From Pedobacter zeaxanthinifaciens (GTDB lineage Bacteria; Bacteroidota; Bacteroidia; Sphingobacteriales; Sphingobacteriaceae), in contig NZ_QMHP01000002.1 of the NCBI RefSeq assembly GCF_003313335.1, positions 124,001 through 188,000 on the forward strand: DNA of 64,000 nucleotides, given 5' to 3'. The position numbers were made by a program, and so were the translations under genes. Of the stretch, positions 27,950 to 36,375 are shown piece after piece. Numbering within the stretch: position 1 is the first letter of the stretch; each line of letters begins with the position of its first letter. The notes beneath the pieces were generated by a model. That model was not told the DNA's origin. It saw only the letters and a program-made list of their open reading frames with translations, and searched no databases.

Positions 27950-28075
27950 CCCTGATCCCGAACATTCGGGACAGGGTGAGGGCAAATTGGCGTTTCGTCA
28001 TGCTGTCCCGAATGTTCGGGATCATTATCAGTTTTGAGAGCTAATTAGCAATCGAACTCGGGTTTCTAAAAATAA
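27950..28075. repeat. Dispersed intergenic repeat, copy 2, with perfect 22-bp inverted repeat
   Basis: Same element and orientation as 19091-19217. Here the two arms, 27953-27974 and 28003-28024, are perfect 22-base inverted copies around a 28-base loop, and each arm contains the palindrome-like CCCGAACATTCGGG or its complement. The tail ATCGAACTCGGGTTTCTAA is identical in both copies. It lies between divergent genes. Confidence 0.85.
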
Positions 28076-28180
28076 CTCGATTTTTTAGAGGCAAGTTTTA
28101 GAAGTTTACTGCGTTTTAAAGAGGTAAGTAAAGCGCTTACAGTTTAAATATCAAACATCACTAAATTTAAACAGTTTCTT

Positions 28181-28188
28181 TATATTTG
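28181..28188 (+). promoter_or_regulatory. -7 promoter element of ftsK
   Basis: TATATTTG is a perfect TAnnTTTG match 22 bases before the ftsK ATG. No TTG is seen at the -33 position. Confidence 0.55.
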
Positions 28189-28210
28189 TTCATTAATATT
28201 AAACGATACG

Positions 28211-30838
28211 ATGTCGGTACGGGGAAATTCATTTAAATCCAATTCTTTCAAACAAAATGCTGAGCAAGGTAAAGGTGGGCAGAAATCTAGTGTTAGGGAA
28301 CCCCGGGTAAAAGCCGAGTATCTTCCAACATTTAATCTTCAGGACGGTAGATTGGTAAAAATCATTGGGTTGTTTTTTGTCATTTTATCCATTTACTTTT
28401 TGGTAGCATTTACTTCTTATTTATTTACTTGGCAAGAAGATCAAAGCTATGTGATAGACGCCAATGGTGGTTGGAGTAACCTGTTTAAAAGTGTAGATGA
28501 ATTAAAGCAGAGTGGGGTAGAAGACCCTATTGTGCAAAACTGGCTAGGTAAAATAGGTGCGTTGTTATCACACCAGTTCATTTACGAATGGTTTGGCGTA
28601 GCATCGTTCCTTTTCGTGTTTGTGTTTTTCGTGATAGGCTATCGCATGCTTTTTAAAGTGAAAATTTTTGCTGTTGAAAAAGTGTTAGCCTATAGCTTTT
28701 TCTTTTTGTTATTTATTTCTTTAGCCTTCGGGTTTGGTCATTCATTTTTTGCCAAAACGCCACATTTTTTAGAAGGTGAATTTGGTTATTGGAGCAATAA
28801 ACTGTTAGAAGTTCAGATTGGCAGAACTGGAGTGGGTGGTTTATTGGTGTTCTTAGGGCTTTCGGTATTAATCATTGCCTATAATATCGATTTTAAATTG
28901 CCGGAAAAACAGCCAGCACCGAATCCTCGTAGGATTATAGAGCCAGAAATCCCGGAAAATATAGCGTTAGAAGAAGAAAGCAAATCAGAACCTGTGGAGT
29001 TCAGCTTAAATGATCGATATAAAAATCAGCAAAAACAGGAGCAAAATATTGTGCTTACACCAAGTCGTTTTGAGCATAAAGCAGAGGAGGAAGAAGAGCG
29101 TTCCAGCTTGCCTTTGGCTACAAATGTATTGCTAACGCCCACGGTAACAGCTGCTGCAGCGCCTATCGTAACTTCCGCTGCTGATACTTTAGCATCGGCT
29201 ATGCCAGCAATGGAAATTACGCCAACGCCAAAGGAAGAAACCCAAATAGAGGAACCTGCTTTTACGATTGAGAAAACAGAGGAAGATATTAAATCCGAAG
29301 ATTTGGTGGAACAATTTGGTAATTACGACCCCACCCTGGACTTGTCGAATTACAAATATCCTCACTTAGATTTAATGGAAAATTATGGCTCTAATAAAAT
29401 TGCGGTAAACGCAGAAGAGTTGGAAGCCAATAAGAATAAAATTGTAGAGACTTTAAATCACTACAATATCGAGATTGATAAAATTAAGGCGACTATTGGT
29501 CCAACGGTAACGCTTTATGAAATTATACCTGCTCCTGGTGTTCGAATTTCGAAAATTAAAAATTTGGAAGACGATATTGCCTTGAGCTTGGCGGCGTTAG
29601 GAATCCGTATTATTGCTCCAATGCCAGGCAAGGGTACAATTGGAATTGAAGTGCCTAACTCTCACCCTGAAATGGTGGCGATGAGAAGTGTGTTGGCTAC
29701 GGAAAAATTTCAGCAATCTAATATGGATTTGCCAATTGCCTTGGGTAAAACCATTAGCAATGAGGTGTATATCGCAGATTTAGCGAAAATGCCCCATTTG
29801 TTGGTAGCGGGTGCTACTGGACAAGGTAAATCGGTGGGTATCAACTCAATTTTGGTATCACTGCTTTACAAAAAACATCCTTCACAATTAAAATTGGTGT
29901 TAGTTGATCCAAAGAAAGTGGAGTTAACTTTGTTCAATAAAATTGAGCGCCACTTTTTGGCTAAATTGCCTGGCGGAGATGATGCCATTATCACTGATAC
30001 TAAAAAGGTAATCAACACGCTCAACTCGCTTTGTATCGAGATGGATCAACGATATGATTTGCTGAAGGATGCGATGGTGAGAAACCTTAAAGAGTACAAC
30101 GAAAAGTTTATTAAACGCAAATTAAACCCGAATAATGGTCACCGCTTTTTACCTTACATTGTTTTGGTAGTGGATGAATTTGCCGATTTAATTATGACCG
30201 CCGGTAAGGAAGTGGAAACGCCAATTGCCCGTTTAGCGCAGTTAGCTCGTGCTATTGGAATCCATTTGGTTTTGGCTACACAACGCCCTTCGGTAAACGT
30301 AATTACAGGTACCATTAAAGCTAACTTCCCTGCCAGATTGGCGTTTAGGGTACTGTCAAAAATAGATTCGCGTACTATTTTGGATAGTGGAGGTGCTGAC
30401 CAGCTGATTGGTAGAGGAGATATGTTGTTAGCAACTGGAAGTGACTTGATTAGGCTACAATGTGCCTTCGTGGATACACCAGAAGTTGATCGTATTTCAG
30501 ATTTTATTGGTAATCAACGTGGTTATTCAGAAGCATATCAATTGCCAGAATATATTGACGAAAATGGAGAAGGTTCATCTACCAAAGATTTTGACCCTAA
30601 TGACAGAGATCCGCTTTTTGAGGAAGCAGCACAGCTTATCGTGTCTCATCAACAAGGATCAACGTCTTTAATTCAACGTAAAATGAAGTTGGGTTACAAT
30701 AGGGCAGGACGTATTATTGACCAACTGGAGGGTGCAGGAATTGTTGGTCCGTTTGAAGGAAGCAAGGCTCGTGAAGTTTTAATTCCGGATATGTATGCTT
30801 TGGAACAATTCTTGAACAACCTTAACCAAAAATCGTAA
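28211..30838 (+). CDS. ftsK: DNA translocase FtsK/SpoIIIE
   Basis: An 875-residue septum-located DNA pump. The N-terminal part has about four membrane helices (between 50 and 230), then a Glu/Pro/Ala-rich linker (240-360), the alpha-beta motor (Walker A VAGATGQGKSVGINS near 535, Walker B VLVVDEFADLIM near 650, and LVLATQRPSVNVITG) and a C-terminal winged-helix gamma domain (from about 800: QLIVSHQQGSTSLIQRKMKLGYNRA) that reads the polarity sequences of the chromosome. It clears DNA from the division septum and helps XerCD resolution. lolA follows after 19 bases, probably in one transcript. Confidence 0.96.
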   Translation: MSVRGNSFKSNSFKQNAEQGKGGQKSSVREPRVKAEYLPTFNLQDGRLVKIIGLFFVILSIYFLVAFTSYLFTWQEDQSYVIDANGGWSNLFKSVDELKQSGVEDPIVQNWLGKIGALLSHQFIYEWFGVASFLFVFVFFVIGYRMLFKVKIFAVEKVLAYSFFFLLFISLAFGFGHSFFAKTPHFLEGEFGYWSNKLLEVQIGRTGVGGLLVFLGLSVLIIAYNIDFKLPEKQPAPNPRRIIEPEIPENIALEEESKSEPVEFSLNDRYKNQQKQEQNIVLTPSRFEHKAEEEEERSSLPLATNVLLTPTVTAAAAPIVTSAADTLASAMPAMEITPTPKEETQIEEPAFTIEKTEEDIKSEDLVEQFGNYDPTLDLSNYKYPHLDLMENYGSNKIAVNAEELEANKNKIVETLNHYNIEIDKIKATIGPTVTLYEIIPAPGVRISKIKNLEDDIALSLAALGIRIIAPMPGKGTIGIEVPNSHPEMVAMRSVLATEKFQQSNMDLPIALGKTISNEVYIADLAKMPHLLVAGATGQGKSVGINSILVSLLYKKHPSQLKLVLVDPKKVELTLFNKIERHFLAKLPGGDDAIITDTKKVINTLNSLCIEMDQRYDLLKDAMVRNLKEYNEKFIKRKLNPNNGHRFLPYIVLVVDEFADLIMTAGKEVETPIARLAQLARAIGIHLVLATQRPSVNVITGTIKANFPARLAFRVLSKIDSRTILDSGGADQLIGRGDMLLATGSDLIRLQCAFVDTPEVDRISDFIGNQRGYSEAYQLPEYIDENGEGSSTKDFDPNDRDPLFEEAAQLIVSHQQGSTSLIQRKMKLGYNRAGRIIDQLEGAGIVGPFEGSKAREVLIPDMYALEQFLNNLNQKS

Positions 30839-30857
30839 AATTAGAAGTTTAGATAAA

Positions 30858-31508
30858 ATGAAAAAAGTAATAGTCGCATTATTAACGTTAAGTGTTTTTA
30901 GCACAGTAGCTCATGCTCAAACAGATCCAAAAGCAAAGGCTATTTTAGCTGAGGTTAGTAAGAAATACCGTTCGTATGATGTAGTGAAAACAGATTTTAC
31001 TTTTACCTTGGATAACAAACAGGCTAAAGTAAAAGAAACTCAACAAGGTACTTTGTATGTAAAAGCAAATGCTAATAAATACAAGGTAGCCATGACTAAC
31101 CAAGAATTAATTAGCGATGGTAAAGTACAGTGGACTTACCTTAAACAAGATAAAGAAGTTCAGGTTTCTAATGTAGATCCTAGCGGAGAAGCTTTAAATC
31201 CGGCCAAAATTTTTACTATCTACGAAAAAGGATTTAAGTACATCTACACAGGTGAGCAAAAAGTAGGAAGCAAAGTTTATCAAATGATTGATTTATCACC
31301 TACGGATATTAAAAAGAATGTATTTAAAGTACGTTTAAGCATTGATAAAGCTGCAAAACAAATTGCAAACATTGTAATTTTCGAAAAAAACGGAAATACT
31401 TACACTTACAATGTAAAAACATTTTCGCCAAATGTGAAGGTTCCTGAAACTACTTTTGCCTTTGATGCGAAGAAATATCCTGGAGTGGAAGTAGTTGATT
31501 TGAGATAA
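30858..31508 (+). CDS. lolA: LolA-like outer-membrane lipoprotein carrier
   Basis: A 216-residue secreted protein with a signal peptide ending in VAHAQ (about residue 21). The mature part is a LolA-type half-barrel: KAILAEVSKKYRSYDVVKTDF, GTLYVKANANKYKVAM, ISDGKVQWTYLKQDKEVQVSN and the long C-terminal beta region. LolA takes lipoproteins through the periplasm to the outer membrane. Being next to ftsK is the usual order (ftsK-lolA) in many bacteria. Confidence 0.88.
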   Translation: MKKVIVALLTLSVFSTVAHAQTDPKAKAILAEVSKKYRSYDVVKTDFTFTLDNKQAKVKETQQGTLYVKANANKYKVAMTNQELISDGKVQWTYLKQDKEVQVSNVDPSGEALNPAKIFTIYEKGFKYIYTGEQKVGSKVYQMIDLSPTDIKKNVFKVRLSIDKAAKQIANIVIFEKNGNTYTYNVKTFSPNVKVPETTFAFDAKKYPGVEVVDLR

Positions 31509-31533
31509 TAGCAGATAAAATTATAGTAAAAGA

Positions 31534-31565
31534 GGGTTTAAGTTTTAGCTTAAGCCCTTTTTTAT
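31534..31565 (+). terminator. Rho-independent terminator after lolA
   Basis: Stem GGGTTTAAG (31534-31542) with CTTAAGCCC (31549-31557), one G-T pair, followed by TTTTTT. It ends the ftsK-lolA unit. Confidence 0.85.
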
Positions 31566-31596
31566 TAGATTTGAAAATCACATAATTGCTATTGAT

Positions 31597-32361
31597 TTGA
31601 AGGTAACTTTTTTAGGTACGGGTACATCACAAGGCATACCAGTTATTGGTTGTGGTTGTGCGGTATGCAAATCTGCCGACAAAAAAGATAAACGTTTGAG
31701 GGTTTCTGTTTGGATACAAACGGATGATAAAAGCATTGTTATTGACAGTGGCCCCGATTTCCGTTACCAAATGTTACGAGCTGGAGTTACAGATTTGGAT
31801 GCGATACTTTATACTCACGAACATAAAGATCATGTGGCAGGTTTGGATGATATTAGGCCCTTCAATTACATTTTAAAAAAGCGCATTGATATTTACGCAA
31901 CTGAAAGGGTTCAAGAAGCCTTAAAGCGGGAATTTCAATATATATTTTCGGATGTGAAGTATCATGGCTTGCCCCAAATTGATGTGCATACCGTTAATGA
32001 TGAACGTTCTTTTCATGTTGGTGAAACTAAAATTGTTCCGTTTGAAGTGATGCATTACAAGTTACCTATTTTGGGATATCGGATTGGTGATTTTACCTAT
32101 ATTACTGATGCTAAAACCATAAGTGAGGCTTCCTTTGAAAAGATTAAAGGAACAAAGGTTTTAGTGCTCAATGCGTTGCAGAAGGAGAGCCACATTTCAC
32201 ATTTCACCCTATCAGAAGCAATAGCATTTGCGCAAAAAGTAGGTGCCGAACGTACTTTTTTAACTCATATTAGCCACAACTTGGGATTACACGAAGAGGT
32301 TAGTAAAGAATTGCCCGCTAACATTCAACTTGCTTACGACGGGCTTAGTATCGATTTGTAG
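31597..32361 (+). CDS. MBL fold metallo-hydrolase (PhnP-like)
   Basis: A 254-residue metallo-beta-lactamase fold enzyme. It begins KVTFLGTGTSQGIPVIGCGCAVC, has the zinc motif TH-E-H-K-D-H in LYTHEHKDHVAG, and later metal ligands in FTYITDAK and LTHISHNLG. The GTGTSQGIP start and the Cys cluster are shared with PhnP-type phosphodiesterases that open cyclic phosphate esters. No ATG exists near the domain start, so TTG 31597 is the likely start codon. It ends directly against the convergent GNAT gene. Confidence 0.88.
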   Translation: MKVTFLGTGTSQGIPVIGCGCAVCKSADKKDKRLRVSVWIQTDDKSIVIDSGPDFRYQMLRAGVTDLDAILYTHEHKDHVAGLDDIRPFNYILKKRIDIYATERVQEALKREFQYIFSDVKYHGLPQIDVHTVNDERSFHVGETKIVPFEVMHYKLPILGYRIGDFTYITDAKTISEASFEKIKGTKVLVLNALQKESHISHFTLSEAIAFAQKVGAERTFLTHISHNLGLHEEVSKELPANIQLAYDGLSIDL

Positions 32362-32856
32362 TTAAGCCTGTTCAGTTAAATTGAGCACCATCCAAAGTGT
32401 GCAGGCATAATGCCCAGAACATCCCATTGGTTGATCCAGTTTTTTAAAGCCAGCTTTTTCATACATGCCTACTGCGGTAGAAAGCTCAGGAAAAGATTCT
32501 AAGTACACGCTTGTGTAGCCCATCGTTTTAGCCGATTCAATACTTTTTTCCATCAGTAACTTGCCTAAACCTTTGCCTCTTGCCTTGGATGAAAGATAGA
32601 ATTTAACCAATTCCACACATCCTTTTGGTAAGCCTTCAGTTGGATAAATGCCACAACCACCTAATAGTTCACCATCCTCTTCTGCTAACCAATAAATCGC
32701 ACCTTCAACGTCAAAGAGCTCATAAAGCGCATCAGTGGTTGGGTCAGTGTAAACGGTTCCCGGTTTATCGATTTTAAATTCTCTAAATACTTCGCGGATC
32801 AATTCTGCGATTACAGGATTGTCAGCCTTCGTCAAATTTCTAATCGTGATAGCCAT
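32362..32856 (-). CDS. GNAT family N-acetyltransferase
   Basis: A 164-residue protein with the GNAT fold: IRNLTKADNPVIAELIREV at the start, a glycine at EDGELLGGCGIYP, the acetyl-CoA loop SSKARGKGLGKLLMEKSIESA (motif A) and VYLESFPELSTAVGMYEKAGFKKL (motif B). It moves an acetyl group from acetyl-CoA to an unknown amine. The gene abuts the convergent MBL gene with no spacer. Confidence 0.88.
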   Translation of the reverse strand: MAITIRNLTKADNPVIAELIREVFREFKIDKPGTVYTDPTTDALYELFDVEGAIYWLAEEDGELLGGCGIYPTEGLPKGCVELVKFYLSSKARGKGLGKLLMEKSIESAKTMGYTSVYLESFPELSTAVGMYEKAGFKKLDQPMGCSGHYACTLWMVLNLTEQA

Positions 32857-32881
32857 AAACAGTAGGTTTTAGGTTGGAAGT

Positions 32882-32916
32882 TTAAAAAAATAAAGCCTCG
32901 GTATTACCGAAGCTTT
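32882..32916 (-). terminator. Terminator after tRNA-Leu(GAG)
   Basis: On the minus strand AAAGCTTCGGT pairs with ACCGAGGCTTT (32892-32902 and 32906-32916, one G-T pair), followed by a T-run. It starts 11 bases after the tRNA end. Confidence 0.8.
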
Positions 32917-32926
32917 AACGTTAATG

Positions 32927-33010
32927 TGCCCAGAAGCAGATTCGAACTGCCACGCCGTTGCCAGCGCCACCCCCTCAAGATGGTGCGTCTACCAATTTCG
33001 CCACCTGGGC
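32927..33010 (-). tRNA. tRNA-Leu (anticodon GAG)
   Basis: Acceptor stem GCCCAGG pairs with TCTGGGC plus discriminator A. The anticodon stem CCATC/GGTGG encloses loop TTGAGGG with anticodon GAG, reading CUC and CUU. A long variable arm (class II) and the T-arm GCAGTTCGAATCTGC are present. CCA is not encoded. Confidence 0.96.
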
Positions 33011-33022
33011 ATCTTGATGCTG

Positions 33023-33030
33023 CAAATATA
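33023..33030 (-). promoter_or_regulatory. -7 promoter element of tRNA-Leu(GAG)
   Basis: TATATTTG on the minus strand is a perfect TAnnTTTG match 13 bases before the tRNA. Confidence 0.55.
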
Positions 33031-33130
33031 TCATTTGCAATGAAAAAAATATGGATTTATTGAATTGTTTTTAATGCTGAGCTAACGCTAATGTCATAAA
33101 ATGAAATGTATTTTGATTTTTAAATCTATC

Positions 33131-33146
33131 ATCGTAATATTGCGAT
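33131..33146 (+). promoter_or_regulatory. ArsR operator-like palindrome before arsR
   Basis: ATCGTAATATTGCGAT is a near-palindrome (two mismatches) ending 12 bases before the arsR start. It is 14/16 identical to the site at 33507-33522, which suggests that ArsR binds both. Confidence 0.65.
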
Positions 33147-33158
33147 ATATTATTTGAA

Positions 33159-33488
33159 TTGGGAACTACTAAAACAGAAATATTTAACGAACAGCAAAAC
33201 AGGCTAGCAAGTGTGTTAAAGGCTTTGGCACATCCAGCTAGGATAGCCATTTTGCAGTATATCGTGAAACAAAATTCTTGCATTTGTAATGATTTGGTTG
33301 ACGAGTTGGGCTTGGCTCAAGCTACCATATCACAGCATTTGAAAGAACTTAAAAATATCGGAATCATTAAAGGCAATATTGAAGGAACAAGTATTTGTTA
33401 CTGCATTGACAGCCAAAAATGGAACCAAATTAAATTAGAATTGGATTTGTTTTTAAAAGAGGTTGAAATTCCTAGCAATTGTTGCTAA
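33159..33488 (+). CDS. arsR: ArsR family transcriptional repressor
   Basis: A 109-residue winged-helix protein: LKALAHPARIAILQYIVKQ, then NSCICNDLVDELGLAQATISQHLKEL and a wing GNIEGTSICYCID. The Cys pair CIC sits where the ELCVCDL arsenite-sensing motif of ArsR lies, and the chain ends in NCC, which could add thiol ligands. In the family, arsenite binding releases DNA. The start is TTG 33159; no in-frame ATG fits. The adjacent operator-like site implies autorepression. Confidence 0.9.
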   Translation: MGTTKTEIFNEQQNRLASVLKALAHPARIAILQYIVKQNSCICNDLVDELGLAQATISQHLKELKNIGIIKGNIEGTSICYCIDSQKWNQIKLELDLFLKEVEIPSNCC

Positions 33489-33506
33489 AATTTTTTGGGT
33501 TAATTC

Positions 33507-33522
33507 ATCGTAATATTACAAT
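33507..33522 (+). promoter_or_regulatory. ArsR operator-like site before the DUF6428 gene
   Basis: ATCGTAATATTACAAT lies 13 bases before the ATG at 33536, nearly the same distance as the arsR site has to its start, and differs from that site at two positions. Confidence 0.65.
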
Positions 33523-33535
33523 TAAAAAAATCGAT

Positions 33536-34009
33536 ATGAGATTATCAGCTATCAAAGAAATTTTGCCACACTTAAATGAAGTGGTTTTTGAATTAGAGGA
33601 CGGAACTTTAGTCCCACATCATTTTCACGTTACTGAGGTAGGGCAAATCACTAAAAACTTTATTGATTGCGGTGGCGTAATTAGAAGTGAAAAGGTGGTT
33701 AACTTCCAACTTTGGAATGCGGATGACTACGATCACAGGTTGAAGCCGGTAAAGTTATTGAATATCATTCAGCTATCAGAAGAAAAACTGGGGATAGAAG
33801 ATGCCGAAATCGAAGTTGAATATCAGTCGACCACTATTGGGAAATATGATTTGACATTTGATGGAACAAAGTTCATCCTTCAAAATAAAACTACGGCCTG
33901 CCTAGCTCAAGATGCTTGCGGTATTCCAGCTGAAAAGCCAAAGGTAAATTTAAGTAATTTGGTTGCTAAGTCAGCAAATAGCTGTACTCCAGGCGGCGGC
34001 TGTTGCTAA
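33536..34009 (+). CDS. DUF6428 family protein of arsenic cluster
   Basis: A 157-residue soluble protein: LSAIKEILPHLNEVVFELEDGTLVPHHFHVTEVG near the start, with the metal-ligand-like His pair HHFH, FIDCGGVIR, and a C-terminal tail ending in CTPGGGCC. The Cys-rich tail and the place between arsR and an arsenate reductase suggest a part in arsenic handling, but no activity is known to me. ATG 33536 is chosen; it lies right after the operator-like site, whereas the TTG at 33479 would overlap arsR. Confidence 0.8.
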   Translation: MRLSAIKEILPHLNEVVFELEDGTLVPHHFHVTEVGQITKNFIDCGGVIRSEKVVNFQLWNADDYDHRLKPVKLLNIIQLSEEKLGIEDAEIEVEYQSTTIGKYDLTFDGTKFILQNKTTACLAQDACGIPAEKPKVNLSNLVAKSANSCTPGGGCC

Positions 34010-34018
34010 TCAATTAAC

Positions 34019-34636
34019 ATGTATCAGGAAATTATCAATACTTTAAATGGCGTTGCGCTCCAACAATTAAGTACGGAGCGCAAAGCTGTTTTACAACCGT
34101 TAATTGATTTTGTACAGGGGAAAGTCAATGCTGGCGAATCAGTAAATCTTAATTTTATCTGTACGCATAATTCAAGGCGTAGTCATTTGAGTCAGGTTTG
34201 GGCACAGGTGGCCGCTTATCATTTCAATATGTTTCAGGTGAGTTGCTATTCAGGCGGTACAGAGGAAACGGCATTGTTCCCGTTTGTGGCAATTACATTG
34301 CAGCAACAAGGCTTTGAAATTTACAAATTGGCGGAAGCTGGCAATCCGATTTATGCTATTAAGTATGCAGCAGACCGAGTTCCAATAATTGGTTTTTCTA
34401 AACGATTTGATCATCCGTTCAACCCGTCATCAAACTATGCTGCTGTAATGACCTGCTCTCAGGCTGATGAGGGTTGTCCCTATATCGCGGGAGCAGAAAA
34501 AAGAATTGCCGTTATATTTGAAGATCCGAAATTGGCCGATCATACTCCTCAACAAGCAGCGGTGTATACCGCCAGAAGTTTGCAGATAGCCGCAGAAATG
34601 TACTACATTTTTTCCACGGTTGCCAAAGCAAACTAA
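34019..34636 (+). CDS. Arsenate reductase / low-molecular-weight phosphatase family protein
   Basis: A 205-residue protein of the low-molecular-weight tyrosine phosphatase fold. The active-site loop is [14 protein letters not shown], giving C-x5-R-S, followed by the family SCYSGGTE segment and [21 protein letters not shown], whose Cys residues could serve the disulfide relay of arsenate reductases. It is 9 bases behind the DUF6428 gene. It would turn arsenate into arsenite, yet no arsenite exporter follows. The 3' end overlaps the convergent kinase gene by 4 bases. Confidence 0.85.
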   Translation: MYQEIINTLNGVALQQLSTERKAVLQPLIDFVQGKVNAGESVNLNFICTHNSRRSHLSQVWAQVAAYHFNMFQVSCYSGGTEETALFPFVAITLQQQGFEIYKLAEAGNPIYAIKYAADRVPIIGFSKRFDHPFNPSSNYAAVMTCSQADEGCPYIAGAEKRIAVIFEDPKLADHTPQQAAVYTARSLQIAAEMYYIFSTVAKAN

Positions 34637-36366
34637 CTGTGTGCGATTGGTAAAGAAAAGCTGAAAGTGCTACCAACACCTAGCTCACTTTGTACTTCAA
34701 TTTTTCCGCCTTGCGCTTCAATAAAATCTTTGGAAATGCTAAGGCCTAGTCCAGAACCAGATTTGTGCTGACCATCTGTTGGTACCTGAAAGTAGCGTTT
34801 AAACAAATCATTTTGGTACTGATCTTCAATTCCCTTTCCGTAATCCGTTACACTAAAGTACAGCATGGAGTTATTTATCCTGATATTGATGTCAATTTTT
34901 GATTGGTTAGCGCTATACCTGATGGCATTGCTCAGTAAATTCACCAAAACCCAAGCAGTTTTTTCCTGATCTGCAACGAGAGGAGGGAGCACTGTTGGTT
35001 TGTTAATTCGAAGCTCAATTTGTTTTTCCTGCAATTGTACACTTACGGCATTGGTAGCATAGTCCAATATCTCCGTGGCATTGCTTTGCTGTACGTTTAG
35101 CTTAATATTTCCTGTTTCTACCTGTGCCAAATCCAAAAGCTCTCCGGTAATTTTCAATAGCCTATTTGCATCATCCTGAATGTGTGCAATCATGTGTTTT
35201 TGCTCTGTATTGAGATCTCCAATTCTGTTATCTTCCAATAGTTTTAAACTCATTTTTATGGATGAAATTGGCGTTTTCAATTCATGGGAAATGGTAGCCA
35301 TAAAGTTTGTTTTTGCTTGGTCAAGCTCCTTGAAATCGGTGACGTTTTTTAAGATGAAAACCTTTCCTGCGGTTCTCTTAGTAAAGCTGATGGCATTTTC
35401 ATCATCAGGTATTTCCGGTATTTCAATATCATTAGAAGTTACACTGAAATAATTTGGTTTTTGTTGAAGTACGATTTCCAGCAAATCAGCATTTTCTTTT
35501 GTAACAATGGTTTGGAGCAAGCTATTTTTTGAACTTAAATCTTCGATGTTTTTGCCTAAAACCGCTTCAGGTTTTAAGTGGAGTAGCTCAGCTGCTAAAT
35601 CGTTAATGAAAATTAAATTGCCTTTGTCGTCAAGTCCAAAAACGGCATCTTGCATTTGCTGGATGATTGTTTCTATACGCTGTTTTTCCGATTTCAGTTC
35701 GGCCACGTTACTGTTTTCCCATTGGTCTAGCTTTTTCGCCATGTCATTAAATGCATTTGCCAACGTCGAAAACTCTTCTGTTCCTTTAAAATGAAGTCTT
35801 TGCTTGTAGTTCTTTTTACCAATTTCTTTGATTCCATCTAGCAAGAGCGCTAGTGGGTTAGCAATAAAACCTGGAAAGCTCAGGATGAAAGTAAAAAGGA
35901 TCAAAAAAAAGATGAAAGCAGCCAACCCCAAATACAATGTAGCTTGTGCCACAGTTTGTTCTGAGCGCTGACTTTTACTGACTATCGCTTGCATATTCAA
36001 GTCTTCAATCCGATAAATAGCAGATTTGATTGTCGATAGCTCGGTAATTTTTTTCGTAGCGGTAAAGCGTTGGTAAGCACTAGCAAGTTCTTTAACTGCT
36101 ACTGCTTCGCCCTTTTCGGTAATGTTTTGCTCCTCCTGCACCAGTAACTTTTCAAACGCTTTTTGTGATGCAGTGCCAGTCAGGCTGTCCTTATCCATCA
36201 ATAAACGCATGGCTTTGGTATATTGTAGCGAGTGGTTGTTATCCTTTAAAATTAAAGCTGTGCTTTCCGCAATGCGATTAATTTGAAATAAGGAAATAGC
36301 GCCAAATGCAATGAGCATCAAGAATAAGAAACCGATGCCTAATCTGAGTTTTGTTTTTAGCTTCAT
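34633..36366 (-). CDS. Membrane sensor histidine kinase of the kdp locus
   Basis: A 577-residue kinase: transmembrane helix 1 (about 8-28), a periplasmic helical region, helix 2 (about 143-168), HAMP (175-225), a PAS domain (about 235-350), HisKA with [14 protein letters not shown] as phospho-accepting site (near 365) and an HATPase domain ([31 protein letters not shown]). It follows the KdpD-stub gene by 9 bases and is the last gene of the kdp block. In this phylum KdpD is split; this gene supplies the kinase part lacking in the stub. The likely partner is the NtrC-type regulator at 43.7 kb. Confidence 0.88.
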   Translation of the reverse strand: MKLKTKLRLGIGFLFLMLIAFGAISLFQINRIAESTALILKDNNHSLQYTKAMRLLMDKDSLTGTASQKAFEKLLVQEEQNITEKGEAVAVKELASAYQRFTATKKITELSTIKSAIYRIEDLNMQAIVSKSQRSEQTVAQATLYLGLAAFIFFLILFTFILSFPGFIANPLALLLDGIKEIGKKNYKQRLHFKGTEEFSTLANAFNDMAKKLDQWENSNVAELKSEKQRIETIIQQMQDAVFGLDDKGNLIFINDLAAELLHLKPEAVLGKNIEDLSSKNSLLQTIVTKENADLLEIVLQQKPNYFSVTSNDIEIPEIPDDENAISFTKRTAGKVFILKNVTDFKELDQAKTNFMATISHELKTPISSIKMSLKLLEDNRIGDLNTEQKHMIAHIQDDANRLLKITGELLDLAQVETGNIKLNVQQSNATEILDYATNAVSVQLQEKQIELRINKPTVLPPLVADQEKTAWVLVNLLSNAIRYSANQSKIDINIRINNSMLYFSVTDYGKGIEDQYQNDLFKRYFQVPTDGQHKSGSGLGLSISKDFIEAQGGKIEVQSELGVGSTFSFSLPIAHS

Positions 36367-36375
36367 GGCTTTTAA

